From: Calliopsis andreniformis
Lineage: Eukaryota; Arthropoda; Insecta; Hymenoptera; Andrenidae
DNA length: 64,000 nt
Assembly: GCF_051401765.1 (NCBI RefSeq)
Contig: NW_027480492.1
Location: 2,418,001 to 2,482,000, forward strand
Reading direction: 5' to 3'
In this document: positions 23,703 through 36,800 of the stretch, one piece after another
How the letters are laid out: every line of letters begins with the position of its first letter
Numbering within the stretch: position 1 is the first letter of the stretch
Translations under genes and position numbers: made by a program
Notes under the pieces: model-generated
What the model saw: only the letters and a program-made list of their open reading frames with translations
What the model was told of the DNA's origin: nothing
Database searches by the model: none

Positions 23703-26700
23703 TCAATACTCAAACCTCAATCCCCAACCCTCAGCCCTCATCCTCAATCCTCATTCCTCAATCCTCAATCCTCAATATTCAATCCTCAATCCTCAATACT
23801 CAATCCTCAATCCTCAATCCTCAGTCATCAATCCTCAATCTTCAATACTCAATCGTCAATCCTCAGTCCTCAATCCTCAATCCCCAATCCTCGTTCCTCA
23901 AACCTCAATCCTCAACCCTCAGACCTCATCCTCAGTTCACAATTCTCTATCCTCAATCCTCAATCCTCAATCCTCAATCTTCAATCCTCAATAATCAATC
24001 TCCAATCCTAGATCCTCAATCCCCAATCCTCAAGCCTTAATCCTCAATCTTCAATCCTCAATCCCCAGTCCTCAAACTACAATCCTCAATGCTCAATCCT
24101 CAATCCTCAGTCCTCAGTCCTCAATCCTCAATCCTCAATCCTCAATCCTCAAACGTCAATCCTCAGCCGTCAGTCCTCGTCCTCAATCCTCAACCCTCAA
24201 TCCTCAATCCTCAATCCTCAATCCTCAGTCCTCAACCTTCAATCCTCAATACTCAATCTTCAACCCTCAGTACTCAATCCCCAATTCTCAATCCTCAATC
24301 CTCAATCCTCAATCCTCAATATTCAATCCTCAATCCTCAATCTTCAATCCTCAATACTCAATCCTCAATCCTCAATCCTCAATCCTAAATGTTCAATCCG
24401 CAATACCCAATCCTCAATCGTCAATCCTCAATCACCAATCCTCAATCTTCAATCCTCAACCCTCAATCCTCAATTCTCAATCCTCAATACTCAATCCTCA
24501 ATCTTCAATCCTCAATCCTCAATCCTCAATCCTCAATCCTCAATCTTCAATCCTCAGTACTCAATCAGCAATCTTCAATCCTCAATCCTCAATCCTCAAT
24601 ACTCATTCTTCAATACTCAATACCCAATACTCAATCATCAATCCTCAATCCTCAATCCTCAACCCTCGATTCTCAATCCTCAAACCTCAATCCTCAGACC
24701 ATAAACATCAATATTCAACCCTCGGTCCTCGTCCTCAATCCACAACCCTCAATCCTCAATCCTCAATCTTCAATCATCAATATTCAATATTCAATCCTCA
24801 ATCCTCAAAACTCAATCCCCAATCCTCAATCCTCAATCCTCAATCTTTAATCCTCAATCCTCAATACTCAATCCTCGATCCTAAATCTTCAACCCTCAAT
24901 CCTCAATCCTCAATCCTCAATACTCAATCCTCAATCTTCAATCCTCAATCCTCAGTCCACAAACCTCAATTCTGAATCCTCAATCCTGCATCCTCAACCT
25001 TCAGCCCTCAGTCTTCAACAATCAGTCGTCAATCCTCAATCCCCAATAGAATATCCTCAATTCACAGTTTTCAATACGCAATACTCAATCCGCAATCTTC
25101 AAATCTCTATCCACAAACATCAATTCTCATCACTCAACTCTCAACGCTCAGTCCTCAATGTTCAATCCTCAATCCTCAATCCTCAATCCTCAATCCTCAA
25201 TCCTCATTCCTCAATCCTCAATCCTCAATCCTCTATCCTCAAACATCAAACCTCAATCTTCAACACTCAATCCTCAATCTTCAATCCTCAATACTCAATC
25301 CTCAATCCTCAATCCTCAATCCTCAATGTGCAATCCGCAATACCCAATCCTCAATCGTCAATCCTCAATCCCCAACCCTCAATCTTCAATCCTCAACCCT
25401 CAATCCTCAATCCTCAATCCTCAATTCTCAATCCTCAATCCTCAATCCTCAATCCCCAATGTTCAATCCGCAATACCCAACCCTCAATCTTCAATCCTCA
25501 ATCCTCAATCCCCAATCCTCAATCCTCAATCCTCATTCATCAATCCTCAATACCCAATCCTCAATCTTCAATCCTCAATCCTCAATCCTCAATCCTCAAT
25601 TCTCAACCCTCAATCCTCAGTCCTCAGTCCTCAAACCTCAATCCTCAAACCGCTGCCCTCATCCTCAATCCTCAATCCTCAATCCTCAATCCTCAATCTT
25701 CAATCCTCAATACTCAATCTTCAATCCTCAATCCTCAGTCCACACACCTCAATTCTGAAACCTCAATCCTGCATCCTCAATCTTCAGCCCTCAGTCCTCA
25801 ACAATCAGTTGTCAATCCTCAATCCCCAATAGAATATCCTCAATTCACAGTTTTCAATACGCAATAGTCAATCTGCAATCTTCAAATCTCTATCCACAAA
25901 CATCAATTCTCATCACTCAACCCTGAACGCTCAGTCCTCAATGTTCAACCCTCAATCCTCAATTCTCAATCTTCAATCCTCAATTCTGAATCTTCAATCC
26001 TCAGTCCTCAACCCTCAATCCTCAATCCTCAATCCTCAATCCTCAATCCTCAGTAATCAATCCTCAATCTTCAATACTCAATCGTGAATCCTCAGGCCTC
26101 AACCCTCAGTCCTCATCCTCAATTCTCAATCCTCAATCCTCAATCCCCAATCTTCAATCCTCAATAATCAATCTCCAATCCTAGATCCTCAATCCACAAT
26201 CCTCAATCCTTATTCCTCAATCTACAATCCTCAGTCCCCAGTCCTCAATCTTCAATCCTCAATGCTCCATCCTCTATCCTCAATCCACAGTCCTCAATCC
26301 TCAATCTTCAAACCTCAATCCTCAACCCTCAGTCGTCATCTTCAACACTCAATCTTCAATCCTCAATCCTCAATCCTCAATCCTCAATCCTCAATCTTCA
26401 ATCATCAATACTCAATCTTCAATCCTCGGTCCTCAATCCTCAATCGTCAATCTCCAATCCTGAATACTCAATCTTCAATCCTCAATCTTCAATCCTCAAT
26501 CCTCATTCCTCAATCCTCGATTCTCAATCCTCAATCCTCAATACTCAATCTTCAATCCTCAATCCTCAATCCTCAATCCTCATTCTTCAATCCTCAATAC
26601 CCAATCCTGAATCTTCAATCCTCAATCCTCAATCCTCAATATTCAACAGACAACCCTCAACCATCAATCCTAAATACTCAATCATCAATCCTCAATTCTC

Positions 26701-27127
26701 AATACTCAATAGAATATCCTGTATTCTCATGGTTCAATGCTCAATCCACAATATTCAATAATCAAATCTCAATCCACAAACATCAATTCTCATCACTCAA
26801 CCCTGAACGCTCAGTCCTCAATGTTCAATCCTCATTCCTCAATTCTCAATCTTCAATCCTCAATACTGAATCTTCAATCCTCAATCCTCAATACTCAATC
26901 TTCAATCCTCAGTCCCCAATCCTCAATCTTCAATCCTCAATCCTCAATCCTCAATCCTCAATCCTCAATCCACAGTCCTTAGCCCTCAAACCTCAACCCT
27001 CAACTGTCAGACCTCATCCTCAATCCTCAATCCTCAATCCTCAATCCTCAATCCTCAATCTTCAATCCTCAATCCTCAATCCTCAATACCAAACCATCAA
27101 TCCTCAATTCTCAATACTCAATAGAAT

Positions 27128-27145
27128 ATCCTGAATTTTCAGGAT
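27128..27145. repeat. 18-bp perfect inverted repeat, copy 5
   Basis: Identical 18 bp in the second 3.46-kb unit. Confidence 0.9.
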
Positions 27146-28827
27146 TCAATACTCAAACCTCAATCCCCAACCCTCAGCCCTCATCCTCAATCCTCATTCC
27201 TCAATCCTCAATCCTGAATATTCAATCCTCAATCCTCAATACTCAATCCTCAATCCTCAATCCTCAGTCATCAATCCTCAATCTTCAATACTCAATCGTC
27301 AATCCTCAGTCCTCAATCCTCAATCCCCAATCCTCGTTCCTCAAACCTCAATCCTCAACCCTCAGTCCTCATCCTCAGTTCACAATTCTCTATCCTCAAT
27401 CCTCAATCCTCAATCCTCAATCTTCAATCCTCAATAATCAATCTCCAATCCTAGATCCTCAATCCCCAATCCTCAAGCCTTAATCCTCAATCTTCAATCC
27501 TCAATCCCCAGTCCTCAAACTACAATCCTCAATGCTCAATCCTCAATCCTCAGTCCTCAGTCCTCAATCCTCAATCCTCAATCCTCAATCCTCAAACGTC
27601 AATCCTCAACCGTCAGTCCTCGTCCTCAATCCTCAACCCTCAATCCTCAATCCTCAATCCTCAATCCTCAGTCCTCAACCTTCAATCCTCAATACTCAAT
27701 CTTCAACCCTCAGTACTCAATCCCCAATTCTCAATCCTCAATCCTCAATCCTCAATCCTCAATATTCAATCCTCAATCCTCAATCTTCAATCCTCAATAC
27801 TCAACCTTCAATCCTCAATCCTCAATCCTCAATCCCCAATTCTCTATCCTCAATCGTCAGGCTTCAGTACTCAATACTCACTCTTCAATCCTCAATCCTA
27901 AATCCTCATTCCTCAATCCTCAATCCTAAATCCTCATTCCTCAATCCTCAATCCTCAATCCTCTATCCTCAATCATCAATCCTCAATCTTCAATACTCAA
28001 TCCTCAATCTTCAATCCTCAATACTCAATCCTCAATCCTCAATCCTCAATCCTAAATGTTCAATCCGCAATACCCAATCCTCAATCGTCAATCCTCAATC
28101 ACCAATCCTCAATCTTCAATCCTCAACCCTCAATCCTCAATCCTCAATCCTCAATACTCAATCCTCAATCTTCAATCCTCAATCCTCAATCCTCAATCCT
28201 CAATCCTCAATCTTCAATCCTCAGTACTCAATCAGCAATCTTCAATCCTCAATCCTCAATCCTCAATACTCATTCTTCAATACTCAATACCCAATACTCA
28301 ATCATCAATCCTCAATCCTCAATCCTCAACCCTCGATTCTCAATCCTCAAACCTCAATCCTCAGACCATAAACATCAATATTCAACCCTCGGTCCTCGTC
28401 CTCAATCCACAACCCTCAATCCTCAATCCTCAATCTTCAATCATCAATATTCAATATTCAATCCTCAATCCTCAAAACTCAATCCCCAATCCTCAATCCT
28501 CAATCCTCAATCTTTAATCCTCAATCCTCAATACTCAATCCTCGATCCTAAATCTTCAACCCTCAATCCTCAATCCTCAATCCTCAATACTCAATCCTCA
28601 ATCTTCAATCCTCAATCCTCAGTCCACAAACCTCAATTCTGAATCCTCAATCCTGCATCCTCAACCTTCAGCCCTCAGTCTTCAACAATCAGTTGTCAAT
28701 CCTCAATCCCCAATAGAATATCCTCAATTCACAGTTTTCAATACGCAATACTCAATCCGCAATCTTCAAATCTCTATCCACAAACATCAATTCTCATCAC
28801 TCAACTCTCAACGCTCAGAACTCAATG

Positions 28828-31800
28828 TTCAATCCTCAATCCTCAATTCTCAATCTTCAATCCTCAATACTGAATCTTCAATCCTCAATCCACAATCCTC
28901 AATCCTCATTCCTCAATCATCAATCCTCAATCCTCAGTAATCAATCCTCAATCTTCGATACTAAATCGTCAATCCTCAGTCCTCAACCCACAGTCCTCAT
29001 CCTCAAACCTCAATCCTCAATCCTCAATCCTCAATCTTCAATCCTCAATAATCAATCTCCAATCCTAGATCCTCAATCCACAATCCTCAATCCTAAATCC
29101 TCATTCCTCAATCCTCAATCCTCAATCCTCAATCCTCTATCCTCAATCATCAATCCTCAATCTTCAATACTCAATCCTCAATCTTCAATCCTCAATACTC
29201 AATCCTCAATCCTCAATCCTCAATCCTAAATGTTCAATCCGCAATACCCAATCCTCAATCGTCAATCCTCAATCCCCAATCCTCAATCTTCAATCCTCAA
29301 CCCTCAATCCTCAATCCTCAATCCTCAATACTCAATCCTCAATCTTCAATCCTCAATCCTCAATCCTCAATCCTCAATCCTCAATTTTCAATCCTCAGTA
29401 CTCAATCTGCAATCTTCAATCCTCAATCCTCAATCCTCAATACTCATTCTTCAATACTCAATACCCAATACTCAATCATCAATCCTCAATCCTCAATCCT
29501 CAATCCTCGATTCTCAATCCTCAATCCTCAATCCTCAGACCATAAACATCAATATTCAACCCTCGGTCCTCGTCCTCAATCCACAACCCTCAATCCTCAA
29601 TCCTCAATCTTCAATCATCAATATTCAATATTCAATCCTCAATCCTCAAAACTCAACCCTCAATCCTCAATCCTCAATCCTCAATCTTTAGTCCTCAATC
29701 CTCAATACTCAATCCTCGATCCTAAATCTTCAACCCTCAATACTCAATCTTCAATCCGCAATCCTCAATCCTCAATGCTCAATCCTCAATCGTCAATCCT
29801 CAATCCTCAATCTTCAATCCACAACACTCAATTTTCAATCCTCAATCCTCAATCCTCAATCCTCATTCTTCAATCCTCAATCCTCAATCCTCAACCTTCA
29901 ATCCTCAATACTCAATCTTCAATTCTCAATCCTCAATCCTCAATCCTCAGACCTCAAACATAAATATTCAACCCTCGGTCCTTCGCCTCAATCCACAACC
30001 CTCAATCCTCAATCCTCAATATTCAATCATCAATATTCAATCTTCAATCCTCAATCCTCAATCCTCAATCCTCAATCCTCAATCCTCAATCCTCAATCCC
30101 CAATCCTCAATCTTTAATCCTGAATCCTCAATACTCAATCCTCAATCCTAAACCTTCCACCCACAATACTCAATCTTCAATCCTCAATGCTCAATCCTCA
30201 ATCCTCAATCCTCAATCCTCAATCCTCAACCATCAATCCTCAAAGCTCAATTTTCAATCCTCAATACTCAATCCTCAATACTCAATCCTCATTCTTCAAT
30301 CCTCAACACCCAACCCTCAATCTTCAATCCTCAATCCTCAATCCTCAATTCTCAATCCTCAATCCTCAATCTTCAGACCTCAAACATCAATATTCAACCC
30401 TCGGTCCTTCGCCTCAATCCACAACCCTCAATCCTCAATCCTCAATCTTCAATCATCAATATTCAATCTTCAATCCTCAATCCTCAATCCTCAATCCTCA
30501 ATCCTCAATCCTCAATCTTTAATACTGAATCCTCAATACTCAATCCTCAATCCTAAGTCTTCAACCCTCAATACTTAATCTTCAATCCTCAATCCTCAAT
30601 CCTCAATCCTCAATCCTCAAACCTCAATCCTCAATCTTCAATCCTCAAAACTCAATTTTCAATCCTCAATCCTCAATCCTCAATCCTCAATCCTCAATTC
30701 TCAATCCTCAGTCTTCAATCCTCAATACTCAATCTTCAATCCTCGGTCCTCAATCCTCAATCGTCAATCTCCAATCCTGAATACTCAATCTTCAATCCTC
30801 AATCCTCAATCCTCAATCCTCAATCCTTAATCCTCATTCTTCAATCCTCAATACCCAATCCTCAATCTTCAATCCTCAATCCTCAATCCTCAATTCTCAA
30901 CCCTCAACCCTCAGTCCTCAGTCCTCAAACCTCAATCCTCAAACCTCAGCCCTCATCCTCAATCCTCAATCCTCTATCCTCAATCCTCAATCTTCAATCC
31001 TCAATACTCAATCTTGAACCCTCAATCCTCAGTCCACAAACCACAATTCTGAATCCTCAACCCTGCATCCTCAGTCTTCAGCCCTCAGTCCTCAACAATC
31101 AGTTGTCAATCCTCAATCGCCAATAGAACATCCTCAATTCACAGTTTTCAATACTTAATACTCAATCTGCAATCCTCAATCCTCAATACTCAAACCTCAA
31201 TCCTCAACCTTCAATCCTCAATACTCAATCTTCTACACACAATCCTCAATCCCCAATTCTCAATCCTTAATCCTCAATCCTCAATCTTCAATACTCAATC
31301 ATCAATACTCAATCTTCAATCCTCAATCCTCAATCCCCAATCCTCAAACCTCAATCCTCAACCCTCAGTCCTCAACCTCAATTCTCAATCCTCAATCCTC
31401 AATCCTCAATCCCCAATCCTCAACCTTCAATCCTCAATCCTCAATCCTCAATCCTCAATCCTCAACCTTCAATCCTCAATACTCAATCTTCAATTCTCAA
31501 TCCTCAATCCTCAATCCTCAGACCTCAAACATCAATATTCAACCCTCGGTCCTTCGCCTCAATCCACAACCCTCAATCCTCAATCCTCAATCTTCAATCA
31601 TCAATATTCAATCTTCAATCCTCAATCCTCAATCCTCAATCCTCAATCCTCAATCCTCAATCTTTAATCCTGAATCCTCAATACTCAATCCTCAATCCTA
31701 AATCTTCAACCCTCAATACTCAATCTTCAATCCACAATCCTCAATCCTCAATCCTCAATCCTCAAACCTCAATCCTCAATAATCAATCCTCAATACTCAA

Positions 31801-32169
31801 TCCTCAATCGTCAATCCTCAATCTTCAATACTCAATCCTCAATCCTCAATCCTCAATCCTCAATACTCAACCATCAATCCTCAATTCTCAATACTCAATA
31901 GAATATCCTGAATTCTCAGTATTCAATACTCAAAACTCAATCCTCAACCCTCAGCCCTCAGCCCTCATTCTCCATCCTCAATCCTCAATCCTCAATCCTC
32001 AACCTTCAATCCCCAATACTCAATCTTCAATCCTCGGTCCTCAATCCTCAATCGTCAATCTCCAATCCTGAATACTCAATCTTCAATCCTCAATCCTCAA
32101 TCCTCAATCCTCAATCCTTAATCCTCATTCTTCAATCCTCAATACCCAATCCTCAATCTTCAATCCTCA
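28828..32169 (+). repeat. Satellite block, partner of 34.1-38.3 kb
   Basis: From about 28060 to 32034 the order of variants matches 34090-38330. The shift is 6022 bp at first (signature 28684 against 34706), 6351 bp after a 329-bp (47-heptamer) insert near 35130-35460 in the partner, then 6296 bp (signature 31094 against 37390; CCCTCGG 31543 against 37839). CCCTCGG at 29560, 29972 and 30398 is spaced 412 and 426 bp. Near 32034 the pairing ends and a 217-bp local duplication begins. No gene is present. Confidence 0.85.
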
Positions 32170-32453
32170 ATCCTCAATCCTCAATTCTCAACCCTCAACC
32201 CTCAGTCCTCAATCCTCAGTCTTCAATCCTCAATACTCAATCTTCAATCCTCGGTCCTCAATCCTCAATCGTCAATCTCCAATCCTGAATACTCAATCTT
32301 CAATCCTCAATCCTCAATCCTCAATCCTCAATCCTTAATCCTCATTCTTCAATCCTCAATACCCAATCCTCAATCTTCAATCCTCAATCCTCAATCCTCA
32401 ATTCTCAACCCTCAACCCTCAGTCCTCAGTCCTCAAACCTCAATCCTCAAACC
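32020..32453 (+). repeat. 217-bp local tandem duplication
   Basis: The landmark TCGGTCCTCA occurs at 32034 and again at 32251, a period of 217 bp (31 heptamers), with the following CAATCGTCAATCTCC and TTAATCCTCATTC variants repeated in the same order. A single copy is present in the related blocks near 30.7 and 37.0 kb. The start of the large copy A falls in this zone, so the duplication may be a by-product of the exchange that made it. Confidence 0.75.
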
Positions 32454-33804
32454 TCAGCCCTCATCCTCAATCCTCAATCCTCTATCCTCAATCCTCAATC
32501 TTCAATCCTCAATACTCAATCTTGAACCCTCAATCCTCAGTCCACAAACCACAATTCTGAATCCTCAACCCTGCATCCTCAGTCTTCAGCCCTCAGTCCT
32601 CAACAATCAGTTGTCAATCCTCAATCGCCAATAGAACATCCTCAATTCACAGTTTTCAATACTCAATACTCAATCTGCAATCCTCAATCCTCAATACTCA
32701 AACCTCAATCCTCAACCTTCAATCCTCAATACTCAATCTTCTACCCACAATCCTCAATCCCCAATTCTCAATCCTTAATCCTCAATCCTCAATCTTCAAT
32801 ACTCAATCATCAATACTCAATCTTCAATCCTCAATCCTCAATCCCCAATCCTCAAACCTCAATCCTCAACCCTCAGTCCTCAACCTCAATTCTCAATCCT
32901 CAATCGTCAATCCTCAATCCTCAATCCTCTATCTTCAATCCTCAATCCTCAATTCTCAATGCTCAATACTCAATCTTCAATCCTTAATACTCAATCTTCA
33001 ATCCTCAATCCTCAATCCTCAATCCTCAATCCTCAATCTTCAATCCTCAATCCTCAATCCTCAATCCTCAATCCTCAATCTTCAATCCTCAATCCCCAAT
33101 TCTCAATCTTCAATCCGCAATCCTCAATCCTCAATCCTCAATCCTCAAATCTCAATTCTCAATCGTCAATCCCCAATCCTCAATCTTCAATCCTCATTAA
33201 TCAATCTCCAATCCTAGATCCTGAAAACCCAATCCTCAATCCTTAATCCTCAACATTCAATCCTCAATCCCCAGTCCTCAATCTTCAATCCTCAATGCTC
33301 CATCCTCTATCCTCAATCCTCAGTCCTCAGTCCTCAACCTTCAATCCTCAATACTCAATCTTCAATCCTCAATCTTCAATCCTCAATACTCAATCCTCAA
33401 TCCTCAATCCTCAATCTTCAATCCTCAATACTCAATCCTCAATCCTCAGTCCTCAATCCTCAATGTTCAATCCGCAATACCCAATCCTCAATCGTCAATA
33501 CTCAATCCCCAATCCTCAGTCCTCAATCCTCAATACTCAACCCTCAATCGTCAATCCTCAATTCTCAATGTTCAATCCGCAATACCCAATCCGCAATACC
33601 CAATCCTCAATGTTCAATCCGCAATACCCAATCCTCAATCTTCAATGCTCAATCCTCAATCCCCAATCCTCAATCCTCAATCCTCATTCATCAATCCTCA
33701 ATACCCAATCCTCAATCTTCAATCCTCAATCCTCAATCCTCAATTCTCAACCCTCAATCCTTAGTCCTCAGTCCTCAAACCTCAATCCTCAAACCTCAGC
33801 CCTC

Positions 33805-33891
33805 ATCCTCAATCCTCAATCCTCAATCCTCAATCCTCAATCCTCAATCCTCAATCCTCAATCCTCAATCCTCAATCCTCAATCCTCAATC
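33805..33891 (+). repeat. Longest pure heptamer tract noticed (87 bp)
   Basis: Twelve perfect units plus three bases stand without a variant. Tracts of the same 87-bp length sit at 42727-42813 and 47325-47411, the corresponding places in the two nested copies of B. The related tract at 39612 is shorter. Equal length in a slippage-prone tract supports recent common origin of these three. Confidence 0.85.
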
Positions 33892-36800
33892 TTCAATCCT
33901 CAATACTCAATCTTCAATAATCAATCCTCAGCTCTCAATCCTCAATACTCAATCCTCAATCGTCAATCCTCAATCCTCAATCCTCAATCTTCAATCCTCA
34001 ATCCTCAATCCTCAATCCTCAATCCTCAACCTTCAATCCTCAATACTCAATCCTCAATCCTCAATCCTCAATCTTCAATCCTCAATCCTCAGTCCTCAAT
34101 CCTCAATCGTCAATCCTCAATCACCAATCCTCAATCTTCAATCCTCAACCCTCAATACTCAATCCTCAATCCTCAATACTCAATCCTCAATCTTCAATCC
34201 TCAATCCTCAATCCTCAATCCTCAATCCTCAATCTTCAATCCTCAGTACTCAATCAGCAATCTTCAATCCTCAATCCTCAATCCTCAATACTCATTCTTC
34301 AATACTCAATACCGAATACTCAATCATCAATCCTCAATCCTCAATCCTCAACCCTCGATTCTCAATACTCAAACCTCAATCCTCAGACCATAAACATCAA
34401 TATTCAACCCTCGGTCCTCGTCCTCAATCCACAACCCTCAATCCTCAATCCTCAATCTTCAATCATCAATATTCAATATTCAATCCTCAATCCTCAAAAC
34501 TCAATCCCCAATCCTCAATCCTCAATCCTCAATCTTTAATCCTCAATCCTCAATACTCAATCCTCGATCCTAAATCTTCAACCCTCAATCCTCAATCCTC
34601 AATCCTCAATACTCAATCCTCAATCTTCAATCCTCAATCCTCAGTCCACAAACCTCAATTCTGAATCCTCAATCCTGCATCCTCAACCTTCAGCCCTCAG
34701 TCTTCAACAATCAGTTGTCAATCCTCAATCCCCAATAGAATATCCTCAATTCACAGTTTTCAATACGCAATACTCAATCCGCAATCTTCAAATCTCTATC
34801 CACAAACATCAATTCTCATCACTCAACTCTCAACGCTCAGAACTCAATGTTCAATCCTCAATCCTCAATTCTCAATCTTCAATCCTCAATACTGAATCTT
34901 CAATCCTCAATCCACAATCCTCAATCCTCATTCCTCAATCATCAATCCTCAATCCTCAGTAATCAATCCTCAATCTTCGATACTAAATCGTCAATCCTCA
35001 GTCCTCAACCCACAGTCCTCATCCTCAAACCTCAATCCTCAATCCTCAATCCTCAATCTTCAATCCTCAATAATCAATCTCCAATCCTAGATCCTCAATC
35101 CACAATCCTCAATCCTAAATCCTCATTCTTCAATCCTCAGACCCCAGTCCTCAATCTTCAATCCTCAATGCTCCATCCTCTATCCTCAATCCTCAGTCCT
35201 CAATCCTCAATCCTCAATCCTCAATCCTCAACCTTCAATCCTCAATACTCAATCTTCAACCCTAAATCCTCAATCCCCAATTCTCAATCCTCAATCCTCA
35301 ATCCTCAATATTCAATCCTCAATCCTCAGTCTTCAATCCTCAATACTCAACCTTGAATCCTCAATCCTCAACCCTCAATCCCCAATACTCTATCCTCAAT
35401 CGTCAGGCTTCAGTACTCAATACTCAATCTTCAATCCTCAATCCTAAATCCTCATTCCTCAATCCTCAATCCTCAATCCTCAATCCTCTATCCTCAATCA
35501 TCAATCCTCAATCTTCAATACTCAATCCTCAATCTTCAATCCTCAATACTCAATCCTCAATCCTCAATCCTCAATCCTAAATGTTCAATCCGCAATACCC
35601 AATCCTCAATCGTCAATCCTCAATCCCCAATCCTCAATCTTCAATCCTCAACCCTCAATCCTCAATCCTCAATCCTCAATACTCAATCCTCAATCTTCAA
35701 TCCTCAATCCTCAATCCTCAATCCTCAATCCTCAATTTTCAATCCTCAGTACTCAATCTGCAATCTTCAATCCTCAATCCTCAATCCTCAATACTCATTC
35801 TTCAATACTCAATACCCAATACTCAATCATCAATCCTCAATCCTCAATCCTCAATCCTCGATTCTCAATCCTCAATCCTCAATCCTCAGACCATAAACAT
35901 CAATATTCAACCCTCGGTCCTCGTCCTCAATCCACAACCCTCAATCCTCAATCCTCAATCTTCAATCATCAATATTCAATATTCAATCCTCAATCCTCAA
36001 AACTCAACCCTCAATCCTCAATCCTCAATCCTCAATCTTTAATCCTCAATCCTCAATACTCAATCCTCGATCCTAAATCTTCAACCCTCAATACTCAATC
36101 TTCAATCCGCAATCCTCAATCCTCAATGCTCAATCCTCAATCCTCAATCCTCAATCCTCAATCCTCAATCCTCAATTTTCAATCCTCAGTACTCAATCTG
36201 CAATCTTCAATCCTCAATCCTCAATCCTCAATACTCATTCTTCAATACTCAATACCCAATACTCAATCATCAATCCTCAATCCTCAATCCACAACCCTCA
36301 ATCCTCAATCCTCAATATTCAATCATCAATATTCAATCTTCAATCCTCAATCCTCAATCCTCCATCCTCAATCCTCAATCCTCAATCCTCAATCCCCAAT
36401 CCTCAATCTTTAATCCTGAATCCTCAATACTCAATCCTCAATCCTAAACCTTCCACCCACAATACTCAATCTTCAATCCTCAATGCTCAATCCTCAATCC
36501 TCAATCCTCAATCCTCAATCCTCAACCATCAATCCTCAAAGCTCAATTTTCAATCCTCAATACTCAATCCTCAATACTCAATCCTCATTCTTCAATCCTC
36601 AACACCCAACCCTCAATCTTCAATCCTCAATCCTCAATCCTCAATTCTCAATCCTCAATCCTCAATCTTCAGACCTCAAACATCAATATTCAACCCTCGG
36701 TCCTTCGCCTCAATCCACAACCCTCAATCCTCAATCCTCAATCTTCAATCAACAATATTCAATCTTCAATCCTCAATCCTCAATCCTCAATCCTCAATCC

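Larger units (their letters stand above)
21481..28827 (+). repeat. Tandem duplication of a ~3.46-kb higher-order unit (2 copies plus start of a third)
   Basis: Copy 1 covers about 21481-24936 and copy 2 about 24937-28603; the next 220 bp starts a third. The shift is 3457 bp at the signature (21560 against 25017), 3464 bp at the next signature (22336 against 25800), 3443 bp after a 21-bp loss near 27060, and 3667 bp after a 224-bp (32-heptamer) insert near 27800-28030 in copy 2. The last shift holds to the end (25017 against 28684). The inverted repeat lies at 23685 and 27128. No gene is present. Confidence 0.87.

Noticed and set aside
24680..24720. TATA-like or polyadenylation-like strings such as ATAAACATCAATATTC
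   Set aside because: These are variants of the repeat, recur in many blocks at the same place, and have no associated gene structure.
33295..34539. 414-codon ORF and about a hundred other + strand ORFs with an (SILNPQS)n-type product
   Set aside because: The heptamer keeps all three + frames open and gives the same peptide in each. ORFs overlap in different frames, start at chance ATG variants, have no signal peptide or known domain, and appear and vanish with single-base variants between paralogous blocks. This is not evidence of coding.
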